The notes under the pieces are model-generated. The model searched no databases, was not told where the DNA came from, and saw nothing but the letters and a program-made list of their open reading frames with translations. Shown piece after piece: positions 30,979 to 42,272 of a stretch of DNA of 64,000 bases. The stretch comes from Branchipolynoe longqiensis. Taxonomy: Eukaryota > Annelida > Polychaeta > Phyllodocida > Polynoidae. Position numbers and translations under genes: made by a program. Location of the stretch: contig CM059197.1 in assembly GCA_030323885.1 (NCBI GenBank), forward strand, positions 32,392,209-32,456,208. Direction: 5' to 3'. Numbering within the stretch: the stretch's first letter is position 1; each line of letters begins with the position of its first letter.

Positions 30979-33173
30979 TTGGCCATGTTCGCGTCACACT
31001 GCAGCACGGCAGATCTGCACATTGCAGTGTGCTTCACCCATACACTAGCAATAGGCATGGCCATGGGCTTCGTTACTGCTTGGTTGGACACAAACATTGG
31101 TATTTCGGAAGTGATATATTGAACCAATGTGATCCTGTTTGAAACTGATTCAAGCAACGGGAGTCACGATGGGAAAAAAATACACAGGTGGCGCCACCTG
31201 GTGACAATATAATGAATCTCCTTCCAATAGTATATTCCAGCGGATCCAAATAAACATGCCCTAATACAAAGCTACGATTTTACACACGGCTATGTATATG
31301 TAGGACTACTTGGAGTTGCGATGAAAAATACAGAGACAAATGCACACTCCACTAAGTTCAATTCGGGCCCTTGCTCAACTGGATTATGGATGGATGTCGG
31401 GCGCAGAGGTGGCGGCACCTGGTGGCAATGTCATGAACCTCCTTCCACGACTCAATGAAAGATGGCAATAATTTACATACGGGTATACATAATTTATATA
31501 TAAATTGACGACTCTCGCCGCCGACCCACCACTTGGTGGCAGTGGAAAGAACTAGTAATATTGTGCACAAGACTCCAAAATTAAGGCATTGGTGACATCC
31601 AAAGGAATAGAAAACCCGCATAAGACTAGCACAACATTATCGAGAAGTACCAAATAAGCAGATACATTTCAGAAAGAAACCAAAGAAACAATATTATGAC
31701 TATAATGAGCAGACAATGAGTGGCCAACTCGGCGTTGGTGGAATAAAAAAAGAAAAGACAATCAGCCCGACTTAGTCACAATATTTTTATTTATTAAAGA
31801 ATAACATTTTGAATACAATGCTAAGAGATCCGCTTAAACTATCCTGTACATTCCACTGGTTGAAAAAAGCTAATGGATTGAGCCTGTACAATAATATTGT
31901 CAGAGGATTACTGGACAGGGCTAATCAGGCCACAACTAATAGAACATGTACTATTCAGGAACAATCTATATGTACATGTAAGTGATCAATTTTACAAAGC
32001 CATATTCGGCATTTACAACACTATGTACAAAAGCACCAATTGTGCATATTAGATGGTCCAGCTGAGAACATTCTATCCGTGTGTAAAGTCGACGGCTGGC
32101 AGGTTGAGTGGTGTAGATAGGCTAATAGGAAAGCACTACAGGCAAGGAAGGAAAGCAGATATAGAGTGAAAGGTAGGAGAGTTAGACTCCCTCATTTATT
32201 ATATATATATATAGCTTCAGGAATCAAGATGGTGCTACACACATGATCAAATCCTCCAATCAATAACAGGCATTCTTATATCAACCAATGAGGATCTAAA
32301 CCTTGTAACCAAGGCATGGTGTGTAGTTCTACCATGCACTGTTGTGGCTGGGTGTGCAATGATCCGTAAATAACACTTGGGGGGAGGGGGTATGTGAGGA
32401 TAGTTCCAAAGACTCTCTCACATTTCAAGAAGTAACCCTCTCACATGTCAAGAAGTGACCATCTCACACTATCTATATTAATACATAATCTCCATACTAA
32501 CTCCAGAATGGATTACCAACTCCACACAATTCCATATGCCTTTGGTTTTACATACCATTTATCATTATATAGCCCATTTGTATTTTATAATAGAATAGTT
32601 CTCCATAACCAATATCCTAAATATCGGGAAATTTTACAAGTAGCTCGTTATTAGGGTTGCATAATCTGATGAAACCATATTTTTGAAACCTAAATTTGCT
32701 TAGGTCTGATCCAAAATATCTAACTTCCATATGGATACATTTATTAAGCATTCATTGTTGCATGGAAGGGAATGTGGGGGTGTGGGGTGGGGGTGGGGTG
32801 GTGGCACCACCTGTTCCACCGTGAAGAGGGGGGGGGGGTCACCCATAAAGTAGTACACAACATAAGGGTGGCCAAGTAAGGAATCTTCCCTTACGCACCT
32901 TTATACTCTCATAAGTTTTATACATCACATACTAAAAATATGGCAGAAACTCAAAACCATCAGATTATGCAACTTTAATGGAGTTCCTTTCAAAGTGGCA
33001 GTGCATTCTGAATATTAATAGACTAGATATGTATGTGTTAAAACCATGCACCTCACCCAAAGAGGCATCTGTTATAACAACATAGTGCATACACCCATTT
33101 TTGTCTCTCACGACAGCCATCGAAAGCCATCACGCACACAAATATAAATATTATATTATATATATATCTCTGC

Positions 33174-33219
<46 letters not shown>

Positions 33220-33310
33220 TGTCAGGACGCAAAACTCCAATAAACAAAACAAACTAACTAAATACATATATATATATATATATATAAATATATAGCCAAT
33301 GTCTTGTAAC
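30979..33310. other. Region downstream of the vWA gene; repeats and possible 3' UTR
   Basis: Contains a roughly 40-bp imperfect direct repeat (GGTGGCGCCACCTGGTGACA near 31188 and GGTGGCGGCACCTGGTGGCA near 31407), a MITE-T relic (32652-32982), a G-rich tract near 32765-32840 and TA repeats at 32202 and 33166-33290. On the minus strand AATAAATAAA near 31786-31795 could be a polyadenylation signal for the vWA gene, but this is unproven. No other exon seen. Confidence 0.4.
32652..32982. mobile_element. MITE-T, decayed, with a G-rich insertion
   Basis: Left end AGGGTTGCATAATCTGATGA, right end AACCATCAGATTATGCAACT. The middle holds GTGGGG and C/G runs not found in other copies. Confidence 0.7.
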
Positions 33311-33889
33311 TCAATGCCCTGATATGACCACCCCAGCTCGCGTTAGTTGCCTGCTACCTCTGGCATCACCCTCCAGGTGGCGCTCCGTCCATGCGTAGTC
33401 ATACACCGCGCACATCAGTCCGCGCAGCTCCCGCACATGCGCAACCTTCACCTTGTTCACACCAATAGTGGCGGTGTAAGGCAGTTTGGGGATGGCCCTG
33501 CGAACATAGACTTTGTGGCCATGGCACAGGACAGATTCCAGCTTCTGCTGCGCTTTTACGTCTCGCAGCAGGTACGAATCCCAACAACGTGACTCGAAAC
33601 CACTCGAACTGCGGAGAAGAACGACATGCTTTGTCGATGAGCTTGTCGAGAGTTGCACTGCCAACTCGTAGATGGCGGGCTCATTGCGCGCGTCCCGGAA
33701 CAAGGCAACATTGCGCATGCCCAAACGGCCTGATGCACGCTGCAGCCAACGCCCCCTGGTCGATTTTGTGATGGCTGATTTGGGTGCCATCGAGAGCTGC
33801 CATCTTGACCATTCAAGGTCTGCAAAGGCAAAGGGTGCAGTCTTCGTCTCCCTGTATAGGCGAGTTTCTGTGTTGTCTGACCGGAACTC
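33311..33889 (-). CDS. vWA-domain protein, exon 4 (C-terminal)
   Basis: Starts after the acceptor CTTCATACAG|GAGTTC (phase 0) and runs 192 codons to TGA 33311-33313. It begins EFRSDNTETRLYRETKTAPFAFA and contains WLQRASGRLGMRNVALFRDARNEPAIYELAVQL, HKVYVRRAIPKLPYTATIG and a basic, Arg-rich tail ending GVVISGH. I do not recognise a domain here. The mix of charged and hydrophobic residues suggests a folded C-terminal domain, not low-complexity sequence. GC content and frame openness exceed those of the flanks, which supports a real exon. Confidence 0.75.
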   Translation of the reverse strand, partial: EFRSDNTETRLYRETKTAPFAFADLEWSRWQLSMAPKSAITKSTRGRWLQRASGRLGMRNVALFRDARNEPAIYELAVQLSTSSSTKHVVLLRSSSGFESRCWDSYLLRDVKAQQKLESVLCHGHKVYVRRAIPKLPYTATIGVNKVKVAHVRELRGLMCAVYDYAWTERHLEGDARGSRQLTRAGVVISGH

Positions 33890-34269
33890 CTGTATGAAGC
33901 ACAACATTACATGTCATGAGATTATGAGATAATGTTAAATTGCAACTACATATATAGAGATTAATTCAATGAGGTTCCACAATTTAAACTTAGTTAATAG
34001 GTGACAGTAATAATCTGCCTGTCTCTACTTTCATCTGCACTGGTGCTGATGATAGACACTAGATTTAGTAGATGGCGCCACCATGCCGCTTATTTTATTA
34101 TGCTACATGGACAATCCAAATTGAACCGCAGTTGCTGGAGTGCAAAAGATAGATTTTGACTCTGCTTCTCCGATTAACTACCTACTTAAATATTCATGAA
34201 AAACACTCTGATTAAGTCACTTGCAATGAAAAACGTCATCCACAACAAGAACCACCCAGTACAACTTAC

Positions 34270-34635
34270 CTGAAGTGACTTTGTGATTCCTGCGACTTTG
34301 TGCTTTTTCCTCGAAGTCTTTCGGCGAACCACTACCTTTTGCGGACGGATGCTTGTTGTAGAATCAGCGACTGCAATTTTCCGGTGCTTTGCAGCAGGTC
34401 TTCTCTTCGTAGCCACCTCATCACCTTCTGAATCCATGTCCGAGTCCGAGAGATGTCGCTTCTTACTGCTATTCGATCCAGAGGAGTCTTTTTTGGTCAG
34501 TGGAGCACTGGTACCTGGTAGAGATGCACTCGCCCCGGGGTTGGCGACGCCTAGGTCCCGGAGGTCACTGAACATGACGTCTAGGTCCTTACGGAGACCA
34601 GCGCCCTCCCTGTCCCGGACCTCGCGTTCATATGC
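34270..34635 (-). CDS. vWA-domain protein, exon 3 (basic, Ser-rich linker)
   Basis: Acceptor TTGTATCTTCCAG|GCATAT, donor CTTCAG|GTAAGT, phase 0 at both ends, 122 codons. Starts AYEREVRDREGAGLRKDLDVMFSDL, a likely charged helix, followed by a Ser/Gly stretch (KKDSSGSNSSKKRHLSDSDMD) and two basic clusters (TKRRPAAKHRKIAV and VVVRRKTSRKKHKVAG). The first resembles a bipartite nuclear localisation signal. SDSDMDSEGDE looks like a casein kinase 2 target (inference). Confidence 0.75.
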
Positions 34636-34839
34636 CTGGAAGATACAAGTATGGGGAATATAATAAAGGGCCGGACACAGATTATATAGAAAGAGCCATG
34701 ACCAGATTCTGGGCACGACTGCTAAAGACCAATAGCTTTGTTTGATCTCTGCAGTTTTGTTTGAACTCTGCCTGCCACACCTAGTCGCCTTCCATGGGTG
34801 TTCCATTCAAGTTCCCTAGTTCGATAAAAACATCAAATT

Positions 34840-35212
34840 TTCAAAAGCAAAGAAACTCATGAAGAGTTCAGGTGCAAAATCGCGTAAACGCCAATCCAAA
34901 AATTTAGTTTAAATAAATGATTTTTACTTGAAAATAACTTATTCTCACCATTTCCACTTTTGATATGATCACATGCTTATGGAGCAATGGACAAACAAAA
35001 GTAGGAATATAAATAGACTTGAATCTACATACCCGACTTAGATACTGGTGCACTTAGTAAGTATGGGTGGCTGCATAGAATGGCATGGTAAGTCAATTTA
35101 ATAGAAGCTGTTACTGCTGAAACCTATGGAGTCAGAATTATTTTACTAGCTTGTAAAATTAATTTGGCATGTTTTCACTTCAAGTATCTTCCAAGTTAGT
35201 CGGATGGTTTTT
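34840..35212 (-). mobile_element. MITE-T long variant, intact reference copy
   Basis: Lies in intron 2 of the vWA gene. It carries an extra internal segment (CATTGCTCCATAAGCATGTG then ATCATATC on the minus strand) that is also in the copy split at 48286/54491. It therefore shows the uninterrupted sequence of that insertion site. Confidence 0.75.
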
Positions 35213-35254
35213 ATTTTTATTTTTTATTTTTCTAAGTAGATGTAATAGGTAATC

Positions 35255-35375
35255 AGCGGTGAGGGCCGAATGAGTTGAGTACCCGACGCCCGTTCTGGAA
35301 GGTCATGAGATTCTAACTCCTGGGCTTTAACCCTCACCGAGTCAAACCACTTACCTAAAAATTGATTTAAAAAAA
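35255..35375 (+). mobile_element. SINE-A head fragment
   Basis: GAGGGCCGAATGAGTTGAGT, then CACCGAGTCAAACCACTTAC and AAAAATTGATTT. The B box is lost. Confidence 0.65.
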
Positions 35376-35507
35376 TTTGAATTGCTGCTAGTCCGACGGA
35401 TTTTTAACAGTTAAAAAAAAAGAAATTCAGGGGTGCTGATAACCAGTTTAAAAAATATATAATTTGGCCTATTAGTGGAAAGACGTAGTTCAGTATGTAA
35501 TACTCAC

Positions 35508-35678
35508 ATAGAATAAATCTGGCCCGCTCTCTCTGTAGCAGATAGCCATAATGAGGTCAATGATGCTGCTGAAGTTCTCCAGCTGAAGCCTTGTGCCGCC
35601 AGTTTTATCTGCCAGATGTCGCCAGAAGTAGTCGGCAGCCGTCATAGACCCACACTGCACTGCATACACGCGCACTTC
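35508..35678 (-). CDS. vWA-domain protein, exon 2 (end of vWA fold)
   Basis: Acceptor GCGCTTTCTGGTTCCAG|GAAG and donor TTCTAT|GTGAGT give 57 codons in phase 0 at both ends. It reads EVRVYAVQCGSMTAADYFWRHLADKTGG then LQLENFSSIIDLIMAICYRE. Joined to exon 1 (RRLHEEK) it completes the last strand and helix of the vWA fold: a short beta strand (VRVYAVQ), the F-x-x-LA-x-TGG turn typical of vWA domains, and a closing helix. Confidence 0.8.
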
Positions 35679-35711
35679 CTGGAACCAGAAAGCGCATGCC
35701 TAACATCACAA

Positions 35712-35935
35712 GGGCCGTAATCGATTAACACGACCCGGGCGACTCGGATCACCCGAGTCGTCAGAATTTTAAATAGAACACCGCGAGTGGAGTCGACAAA
35801 TACACGTGCCATGTGCAAAACGACCAGACCCGAGTAACCCACCACTTGGCTGGCCACCCCAGGAGCGATGACGTCACATTTGCGCTGGTACTGTCCTGCG
35901 GGATATGCAATCACATTATTTTGGCACGGAGCCAA
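35712..35935. mobile_element. One-sided copy of the GGCCGTATTCG MITE
   Basis: Starts GGGCCGTAATCGATTAACAC and follows the 30507 element through CGAGTGGAGTCGACA to about 35930. No matching right end found. Located in intron 1 of the vWA gene. Confidence 0.7.
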
Positions 35936-36149
35936 CACTAGTGTTCAGCTCTGATTCTTTTTAAATCACTCCATCCATTTACTCAAACTAGGTATTGCGC
36001 ATGCCTAGGCGATTGTAAACAAGTTATTTAAACAATTTGTTTAGAGCTATGTGTCTCAATCATTTAAAAGAATTATGCAATTATAATTTTAAAACTACAT
36101 ATATAATTATAATAAGACACCATAGTTATAAGGAGACACTGCAATCATA

Positions 36150-36690
36150 AAGGCCCAGTCACACGAGGACTGCGTTCGCTTACGATCTATCCGCGAGGAT
36201 TTTGCAATTAAATTGCGACCATCTTACGACCACCTTACGACTAATCGCTGAATGCTCTGGGAGCGATCGCCGACTGATCGCCTACCATTTTGTCTTTTTT
36301 GGTCGCAAGGAGATTGTCGCTGCAGCACCAACAATCTCCTAAAGACCTCTGGCGTCTCCACCGATCGCAGACCGGTCGGCGCCGATCGCCGACCAGTCGG
36401 CGATCGTTCGCCGATCGACCGCCGACTGATCTGCGACCATAGTAGCAGTACTCAAGCATCACACGAGGCATTTTACAGTTAAATTACGACCATCTTACGA
36501 CCACCTTACGACTAATCACCGAGCAATCGCCGACCGATGTGATGTGGCACGTCGCCTCATGCATAATGGTCGACATGGCGATGTATTAAATAGTTCGTAA
36601 CAAATTGTTTCAATTTTGTCGCAAGGAGATCGCAGACTTTTGGTCGTGGATCGATCGTAAGCGAACACAGCCCGTCGTGTGACTGAGGCA
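36150..36690. mobile_element. MITE, CAGTCACACGA ends, GATCGCCGAC-rich interior
   Basis: Left end AGGCCCAGTCACACGAGGAC and inverted right end CGTCGTGTGACTGAGGCA, with a further inverted match GCGTTCGCTTACGATC/GATCGTAAGCGAACAC. The interior has many dyads made of GATCGCCGACTGATCGCC-like motifs and CATCTTACGACCACCTTACG twice. Sits in intron 1 of the vWA gene. Confidence 0.85.
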
Positions 36691-37117
36691 TAATGCTATT
36701 CAATTGCAATAAATCGGCATAATTATAATTAATAAACCTGCACCATTATAATATGATATAGTATTTAGAATAAGATCACATTAAAAATAACACTGCACAA
36801 CTACAATAAGGCTACGCACTTACAATAATACTATGCATATGTAATAAAGTTTAGGTACACTGTAAATGACACGACTATTTATTTGTACTCTTTTAATGCG
36901 ATTTGGTATTTAGAATAAGAACACATTAAAAATAACACTGCACAGTTGTAATAAGACACCACGCTATAATAATACTATGTATTTATAATAAAATTTAGCT
37001 ACATGGTTATGAAAAGATTATTTATTTGTAATAAGACTGCGCATTTATAATAATACCCAATTATACTACAACTACGCATTTATAACAAGACCACGCAACT
37101 ATAATAAGACAACCTAC

Positions 37118-37624
37118 CTTCTCCTCGTGAAGTCTGCGAACCTCTTCCTTCCAATCGATAACAGCAGACGACTGTTTGCCGCACCCACGCCCGCCTCTTC
37201 GCCGCTTATAGAACGCCACACCGTGCGGAACGGCGTCTCCGATCATCACCAAAGCCCGCTGTGTCCCTGGTTGCCACGACAACAGGGTACGGACTTCCCG
37301 CAACACCAGTTCATAGCACTCCTCCCAGTCGCCGCCGGAAGTCTTCCCGACAGTCTTCACAAAGTCGCACAGTTCGCGGTCGTCCCGCGTGAAGTCCAAG
37401 TGCTTGGTGACGTAGGTGCCCTCGTCGCCGTAGTCACCGTGTGCCATTACTGCGATCCGCAGGGAAGGCACGTCGGCGAGCAGCCTCGTTATGACGTCGA
37501 CGATGCCAGATCGAACCTTCTCGATGTGGTTGAACATGGAACCGGTCGTGTCGAACGAAAAGACGATCTCTATTTGCCCGCCAGGGGGCAGCGTTGGCAT
37601 CGTCGTCGTTGCAATGTCGGCCAT
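37118..37624 (-). CDS. vWA-domain protein, exon 1 (start and vWA core)
   Basis: ATG at 37624-37622; donor GAGAAG|GTAGGT; 169 codons, phase 0. After MADIATTTMPTLPPGG comes QIEIVFSFDTTGSMFNHIEKVRSG, the first strand and MIDAS loop of a von Willebrand factor A domain (Asp25, Ser29), with no signal peptide, so it is intracellular. HGDYGDEGTY (about residue 62), SGGDWEECYE (about 97) and MIGDAVPHG (about 128) are the other metal-site loops. The four exons total 540 codons (33311-37624). The D-T-T-G-S/GGDWEEC/IGDA-x-PHG set recalls the vWA module of Dictyostelium VwkA-type and related uncharacterised animal proteins, but no kinase domain follows. The ligand and function are unknown. Confidence 0.85.
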
Positions 37625-37769
37625 TTTAGTATTCTCGGATCTCTGAATTGAAATGATATGGGTAGTTTTATTATTGGATCCGTGGATTGTTTAGATCGGA
37701 GATTTAAAAAAAAGAAGAAAAAGTTAATTAGACCGATGTAGATCAGGGACTGCAAATCTCTTTAAATGT

Positions 37770-37868
37770 AATACTTGGGTCATCCGTTCGATTCCAAGCC
37801 GAGTCGAAACAATGACTAACAATATCCACACTTGGTGTTAGCTAGCTTAATAATGCCATATTTTCTGT
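37770..37868 (+). mobile_element. SINE-A fragment
   Basis: CCGTTCGATTCCAAGCCGAG, then TCGAAACAATGACTAAC and a short body piece. Confidence 0.6.
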
Positions 37869-37872
37869 TCGT

Positions 37873-38322
37873 CTGTCACACCTCGCCAGATTGAGCAACA
37901 GAGAGAATTGTCTAGTCCGGTGGTGTTTTGGCGTGATAAGTATCAAAATGTATTAAAATGTGTCAAAATGTTGCGATATCGGGTCAAAGGCCGGTGGATG
38001 AACGGACATGAAATGGAGATGAAACGGACATGAAACAGAGATGAACGGAAAGCCAACGGATGATAAGCGGACTAAACGGACTCAAACCGGACAAGAACCG
38101 TAGAGGTAAATCTGGCAGCATCCGTTCCAAGTGTTGTGCATGTTCAAAACTTGTAATGGATTGGGCCGGATATCACTGGATATCAACGGATATGCAATGC
38201 ATATGCAAAGGATATGCAACAGATATGCAACGGACACAAACCAGACTTTGCCGGATATCAACGGACTTTGTTCAGTTTCTTTCTGTTTCCTCAAACCGGC
38301 AAGGTGTGACAGGGGCTTAAGG
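37873..38322. mobile_element. MITE, CTGTCACACC ends, ACGGA/GGATATGCAA interior
   Basis: Left CTGTCACACCTCGCCAGA and right CCGGCAAGGTGTGACAGGGG are inverted. The interior repeats ACGGACATGAAA, AACGGAT and GGATATGCAACGGA many times. Compare the elements at 36150 and 38700. Confidence 0.8.
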
Positions 38323-38337
38323 GATTGATGATGATTT

Positions 38338-38675
38338 GTTTGTTTGTTGTTTTACGTCCTAGCAACATCTAAGGTCATATCAGGACGGGTTGATGATGAT
38401 GATGATGAGCCTGTTTGTGGTACTCAGCATGACCAGGATAAGGCAAGGACTGGTTTGCTCAGTACAACGATACCAATATATAAGAACATGTGTGCGGGGG
38501 GCGGAGGGGGAGGGTGGGGGTCTGTAAAATAGAAAAATTTAAGTGAGATTTTGGTAGCACTGCATTCCAGTGAGGCAGCAATATAAAGTCGATGTCAGTG
38601 CGCACCGTTCCACGTCGATGCCCATCCTGATATGACTTCAGATGGTGCTAGGACCTAAAACCCTAACAAACAAAT
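38338..38675. mobile_element. SINE-A fragments in both orientations
   Basis: A reverse tail (TTACGTCCTAGCAACATCTA, 38350-38392), then (GAT)n, then forward body and tail pieces (GATAAGGCAAGGACTGGTTT; CCTGATATGACTTCAGATGG) separated by a G-rich insert at 38495-38520. Confidence 0.7.
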
Positions 38676-38699
38676 AAGTGTATTTGGATGGGGGGGTTA

Positions 38700-39150
38700 A
38701 GGGGATGTCACATTAGGGTTTTTTGCGGGAGCGTATGGTGGCGTAGGCGCGTTACGTCATATACGTCGGCATACGCCGTATACGCTACTCATACGCTACG
38801 CATACGCTACTCATACGCTACTCATACGCCGCCAGATGCCGCCAGATGCCGGCTTATGTGAAGCGTATGAGGCATACGCCGCCATACGCTTTCATAAATC
38901 CGTCCGTCCAAATTTTTTTGTGCATGCTCAAAAAAACTCGACCCATGAGGGCGTATGGCCCATACTGTCAAAAAATGTCACAGCACGCTCCCATACGCTC
39001 CTCATACGCTCCTCGTACGCTCCTCGTAGGTTCCACATACGCTCAAAACCACCCGAATGGTCACCAAATGTCATCATAGGCCGGCACGCGCAGGACCTAC
39101 GTAGGTTTTCAATACGCTCCCGCCATACGCCGTAATGTGACAGGGCCTTT
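38700..39150. mobile_element. MITE, TGTCACATTA ends, CATACGCT arrays
   Basis: Left GGGGATGTCACATTAGGG and right CGTAATGTGACAGGGCCTTT; subterminal GCGGGAGCGTATGG/CCATACGC...GCTCCCGC are inverted. The interior is dominated by repeats of CATACGCT(A/C)CT. No frame is credible. Confidence 0.85.
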
Positions 39151-40487
39151 AGGGCGGGTGAGGACATGAGGAACGAGGAAGCACTTTGATCACGTGATCT
39201 TTGTTGTCGACACAGCATTGACTCATTTTCGATGAACCAAGCAGTTAACCACATAGCCAAGAATTGCGCGACTTACACTGCACGCGGTCCAGAAGGTTCT
39301 GCACGACTCTTCCAGGGATGAGCACTCGGCGCAGAGTGGCTTCTTAGCCGCGCACGGCGCTGCTCTTAAACAGCAGCAGACGACGCGTTGCAGCGGTGTG
39401 TTGCAATACAACCCAACGGCACACCAACATTGGTGCACCCACCACGCCACCTGTCGGAGTCGAGCTGAACCAATGGCCGTATGGTCTGTTTCAACGTGGT
39501 TTGTCCGCTTATTCCGCTAAATCGTTTTTCTCATAGGAGTAACTCCATAATCGATTGGATTTACATCGGGAATCAATGGGCAAATTAACCAGTTTGGGTT
39601 AATATGAACAATCCTATATCTAAGTGGCATATTGTGAGATTTGTTTCTAACTAATGGTTGTTATGTGGTTGCGGGGTTTTAATAGAATTGTACAGTTGAT
39701 TCTTTTGTGCTGGACCATAGTTGGCGTGTCTGGACTTGTTTGGATCAGGCAGTGATTTGTCAAGCGTGTATGTGGTGCAGGCCCCGACATGTAGAATCGG
39801 TCAGCGACTGATCGACACGGCATTGCATACGCAAGTCACCCAGAGTGTCATTCCTAATAGACTACATCACGGTTCCAGCGGCGCCGTGGATTGTGGGATG
39901 CGTCAGAGCAAACCCCCCCCCCCCCCCCCCAAGAAGCACATGGCACATGCTAATACACTGGGTGCAGCTATGAAATGTGCTAGTTTCAACTCATCTCAGC
40001 TCTTGTTTGAAACATAGAACACCAACTAAAAAATATATATAATAAATTAAGATATTAATCTTTTATCCAGCATTGCATTTACATCAATATAATCAGCACA
40101 TCTTATGCTATGTGCATCTAGATTTAGAAAAATCTAGGCACTCAGACTAGTGTTAGAGCCATAGCCAGAGTCAGTTTTACTTATTTTATTCATGTTTTTA
40201 TTTATATCCTATGGTTAATGACATATCTAGAAATAGAAAATTAGTACGGTTAATCAGATCATCATCATGTTATTTATATCCACACCACCTAGGCACAAAC
40301 CGCTAGGAACACATATAGAAAACATGTTTAACAAAAAGATTATATTAAAATAATTAGGTTAGGGTTTTGGATTCCTATTAATTTTGAATAAAACTGATGT
40401 TTTTCACTGCGTGTATTGGCAAACTCAATGGCTGTACGCCTTTGCTTTGCTCCCAACGCCGTTTTCAGCGCATGCGCAGTTGGAACC
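39151..40487. other. No gene recognised
   Basis: Unique sequence with a run of about 19 C near 39907. A Cys-rich 75-codon minus-strand frame at 39223-39450 is followed by GTAAGT, but its exon status is unsupported. Confidence 0.4.
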
Positions 40488-40848
40488 GTGAGGTAGTCTA
40501 TAGAGGGAGTGCACATGATGTCATCACTCAGCAGTCAGCGGTCAGCGGCCAGCCAACTTGGATTACAAGGACCCTCCCTCGCCATGTTGTGAATGCATGC
40601 AGATGCAGTAAAACAGAGTTTTCTTGTATTCTGTGAGGTTCTGGGCAGTTTACATCCAATGTGTTTACTTAAAGTACTTTAGCAACAACTTCTGAGGCCA
40701 AACTGCTCAAAACAGTGACAAATAAACCAACAAATCAGTAAATAAGCTCCGTGTAGGCAGTTGCAAGCCTTCTGTATGTAATCCAATATGGCCATCAAAA
40801 GTTGTCTTGTGACGTAATTACACCCCCTCTATACAGCGATATCTTTTG
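40488..40848. mobile_element. Possible MITE with imperfect TCTATAGAGGG ends
   Basis: GTCTATAGAGGGAGTGCACA at the left is an imperfect inverted match to TTACACCCCCTCTATACAGC at the right. TGATGTCATCA and TTGTGACGTAA lie just inside. No second copy seen. Confidence 0.45.
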
Positions 40849-40849
40849 T

Positions 40850-41165
40850 TTTTGTTTTGTTGGTTGCTTTGCGTCCTAGCAACATCTAATTTCATATCAG
40901 GAGGGGTACCAACTTGTGACAGTGCGCAATCATTATGACTTTATAGTGCTGCCCCACTGGGAGACCAGGCTTCCAGCACCATGAACCCATATCCCACACA
41001 GTCACATTATACCAGCTGTATACTGATACTATCTGTGCTAACCAGTCTTTGTCCTATCCTATTTATGCCAAGCACCAAGCTGGATATTGACAATATCAAT
41101 TTGATAAATCATTGGTCTGACTCGGGTGAGATTAGAACTCCCGAGCATCTGCACGATAAGTATCT
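40850..41165 (-). mobile_element. SINE-A, near full length
   Basis: Reverse: TTGCGTCCTAGCAACATCTA, body, CATTGGTCTGACTCGGGTGA, degenerate B box. Confidence 0.85.
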
Positions 41166-41503
41166 TAGGTTGGTTATTATAATCTACCCTGTAACCTTTA
41201 TTATAAATGGCTAATTTGGAGATATTCGAAGTAAAAACATAGAACTTTTATTTTGGCAAGCATGTCGAAATTCTGGACACTATAACAGCTGAAACAATAA
41301 CAAGTTCTCTGCAGCAACATATATTTAATAAGTGCAGCAGTAGGTATATATATTTTTTTCTTCTTGAAGATTTATGCCTATCATGGATAAGTCTGAATAG
41401 ACTTGTTTTCACCATTAGACAGCTGGATACATAAGGTTAATTCCAGATTCATGTTTTGGTTTAGAAAAGTTGACGATTTCATCGGACTATGCAGATTTAA
41501 GCA
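41166..41503. mobile_element. MITE-T lacking its left end
   Basis: Starts in the interior (TAGGTTGGTTATTATAATCT) at the SINE junction and ends TCATCGGACTATGCAGATTT. Confidence 0.75.
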
Positions 41504-41581
41504 GGAGAATTTCACCTGCGGAGAATTATGCATATATGAGGGTGTCAATATCGAAGCAGGCTGTTTTGATGTTCATTTGTT

Positions 41582-41860
41582 TTTGTTTGTTTGTTGTTTT
41601 ACGTCCTATCAACATCTAAGGTCATATCAGGACGGGTACTGACTTGTGACTGTGCGCACTCATAGCGACTTTATAGTGCTGCCCCACTGGGAAATCAGGC
41701 TGCCAGCACCATGACATGATATCTCACTCAGTCACATTATTCTGACACTGAGCCAGCCAGTCCCTGCCCTATCTTAATAATGCCGAGCGCCAGGCTAGGA
41801 AGTGACAAGTATCAATTTTTAAGTCATTGGTTTGACTCCACCATGATTCGAACCTTGGAT
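41582..41860 (-). mobile_element. SINE-A lacking most of the head
   Basis: Reverse: tail with TTGTTTGTTTGTTGTTTTAC, complete body, ending at CACCATGATTCGAACC (B box). Confidence 0.85.
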
Positions 41861-42272
41861 ATTGATGATATGTTGCATGGTTGATGCTTTATGGATTTAC
41901 AACAGCAATTCTAGTTTGCTTGAACAAGTTCCAGGTTCGTGTGGGTGTGGTGGGGACTTTCTAAGAGGTTGTCATTGCACCAATAGGTATACCAATTAGA
42001 CCAAGATAATGTTATTGCTTTCAATATTTGGCTACTGGCCATTTATTCTGGGTGAGGTACTTTAAACATGTTGGCTGTAGGTAACATGGGTAAATTGCAC
42101 ACGAGTTTGCTGTTCTAATTTTAGCTTTCCTGCCAAATCCCACTATGCTCAGATCGTCACTTCTCCGCTGGCTGCTCCTGACTACATTTCGCTCACTGCA
42201 CAGCTCCTGCCCACGCATCTCTAACCATGTGCTCGCACCTGTCTCACCACTCACTAACACAGCACTCCTAAC

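Noticed and set aside
33101..33932. Plus-strand and alternative minus-strand frames over exon 4 of the vWA gene
   Set aside because: GC-rich exon shadows. Only the frame joined by phase-0 splice sites fits the upstream exons.
39223..39450. Cys-rich 75-codon minus-strand frame followed by GTAAGT
   Set aside because: Tempting as an exon, but there is no recognisable motif, acceptor support or partner exon.
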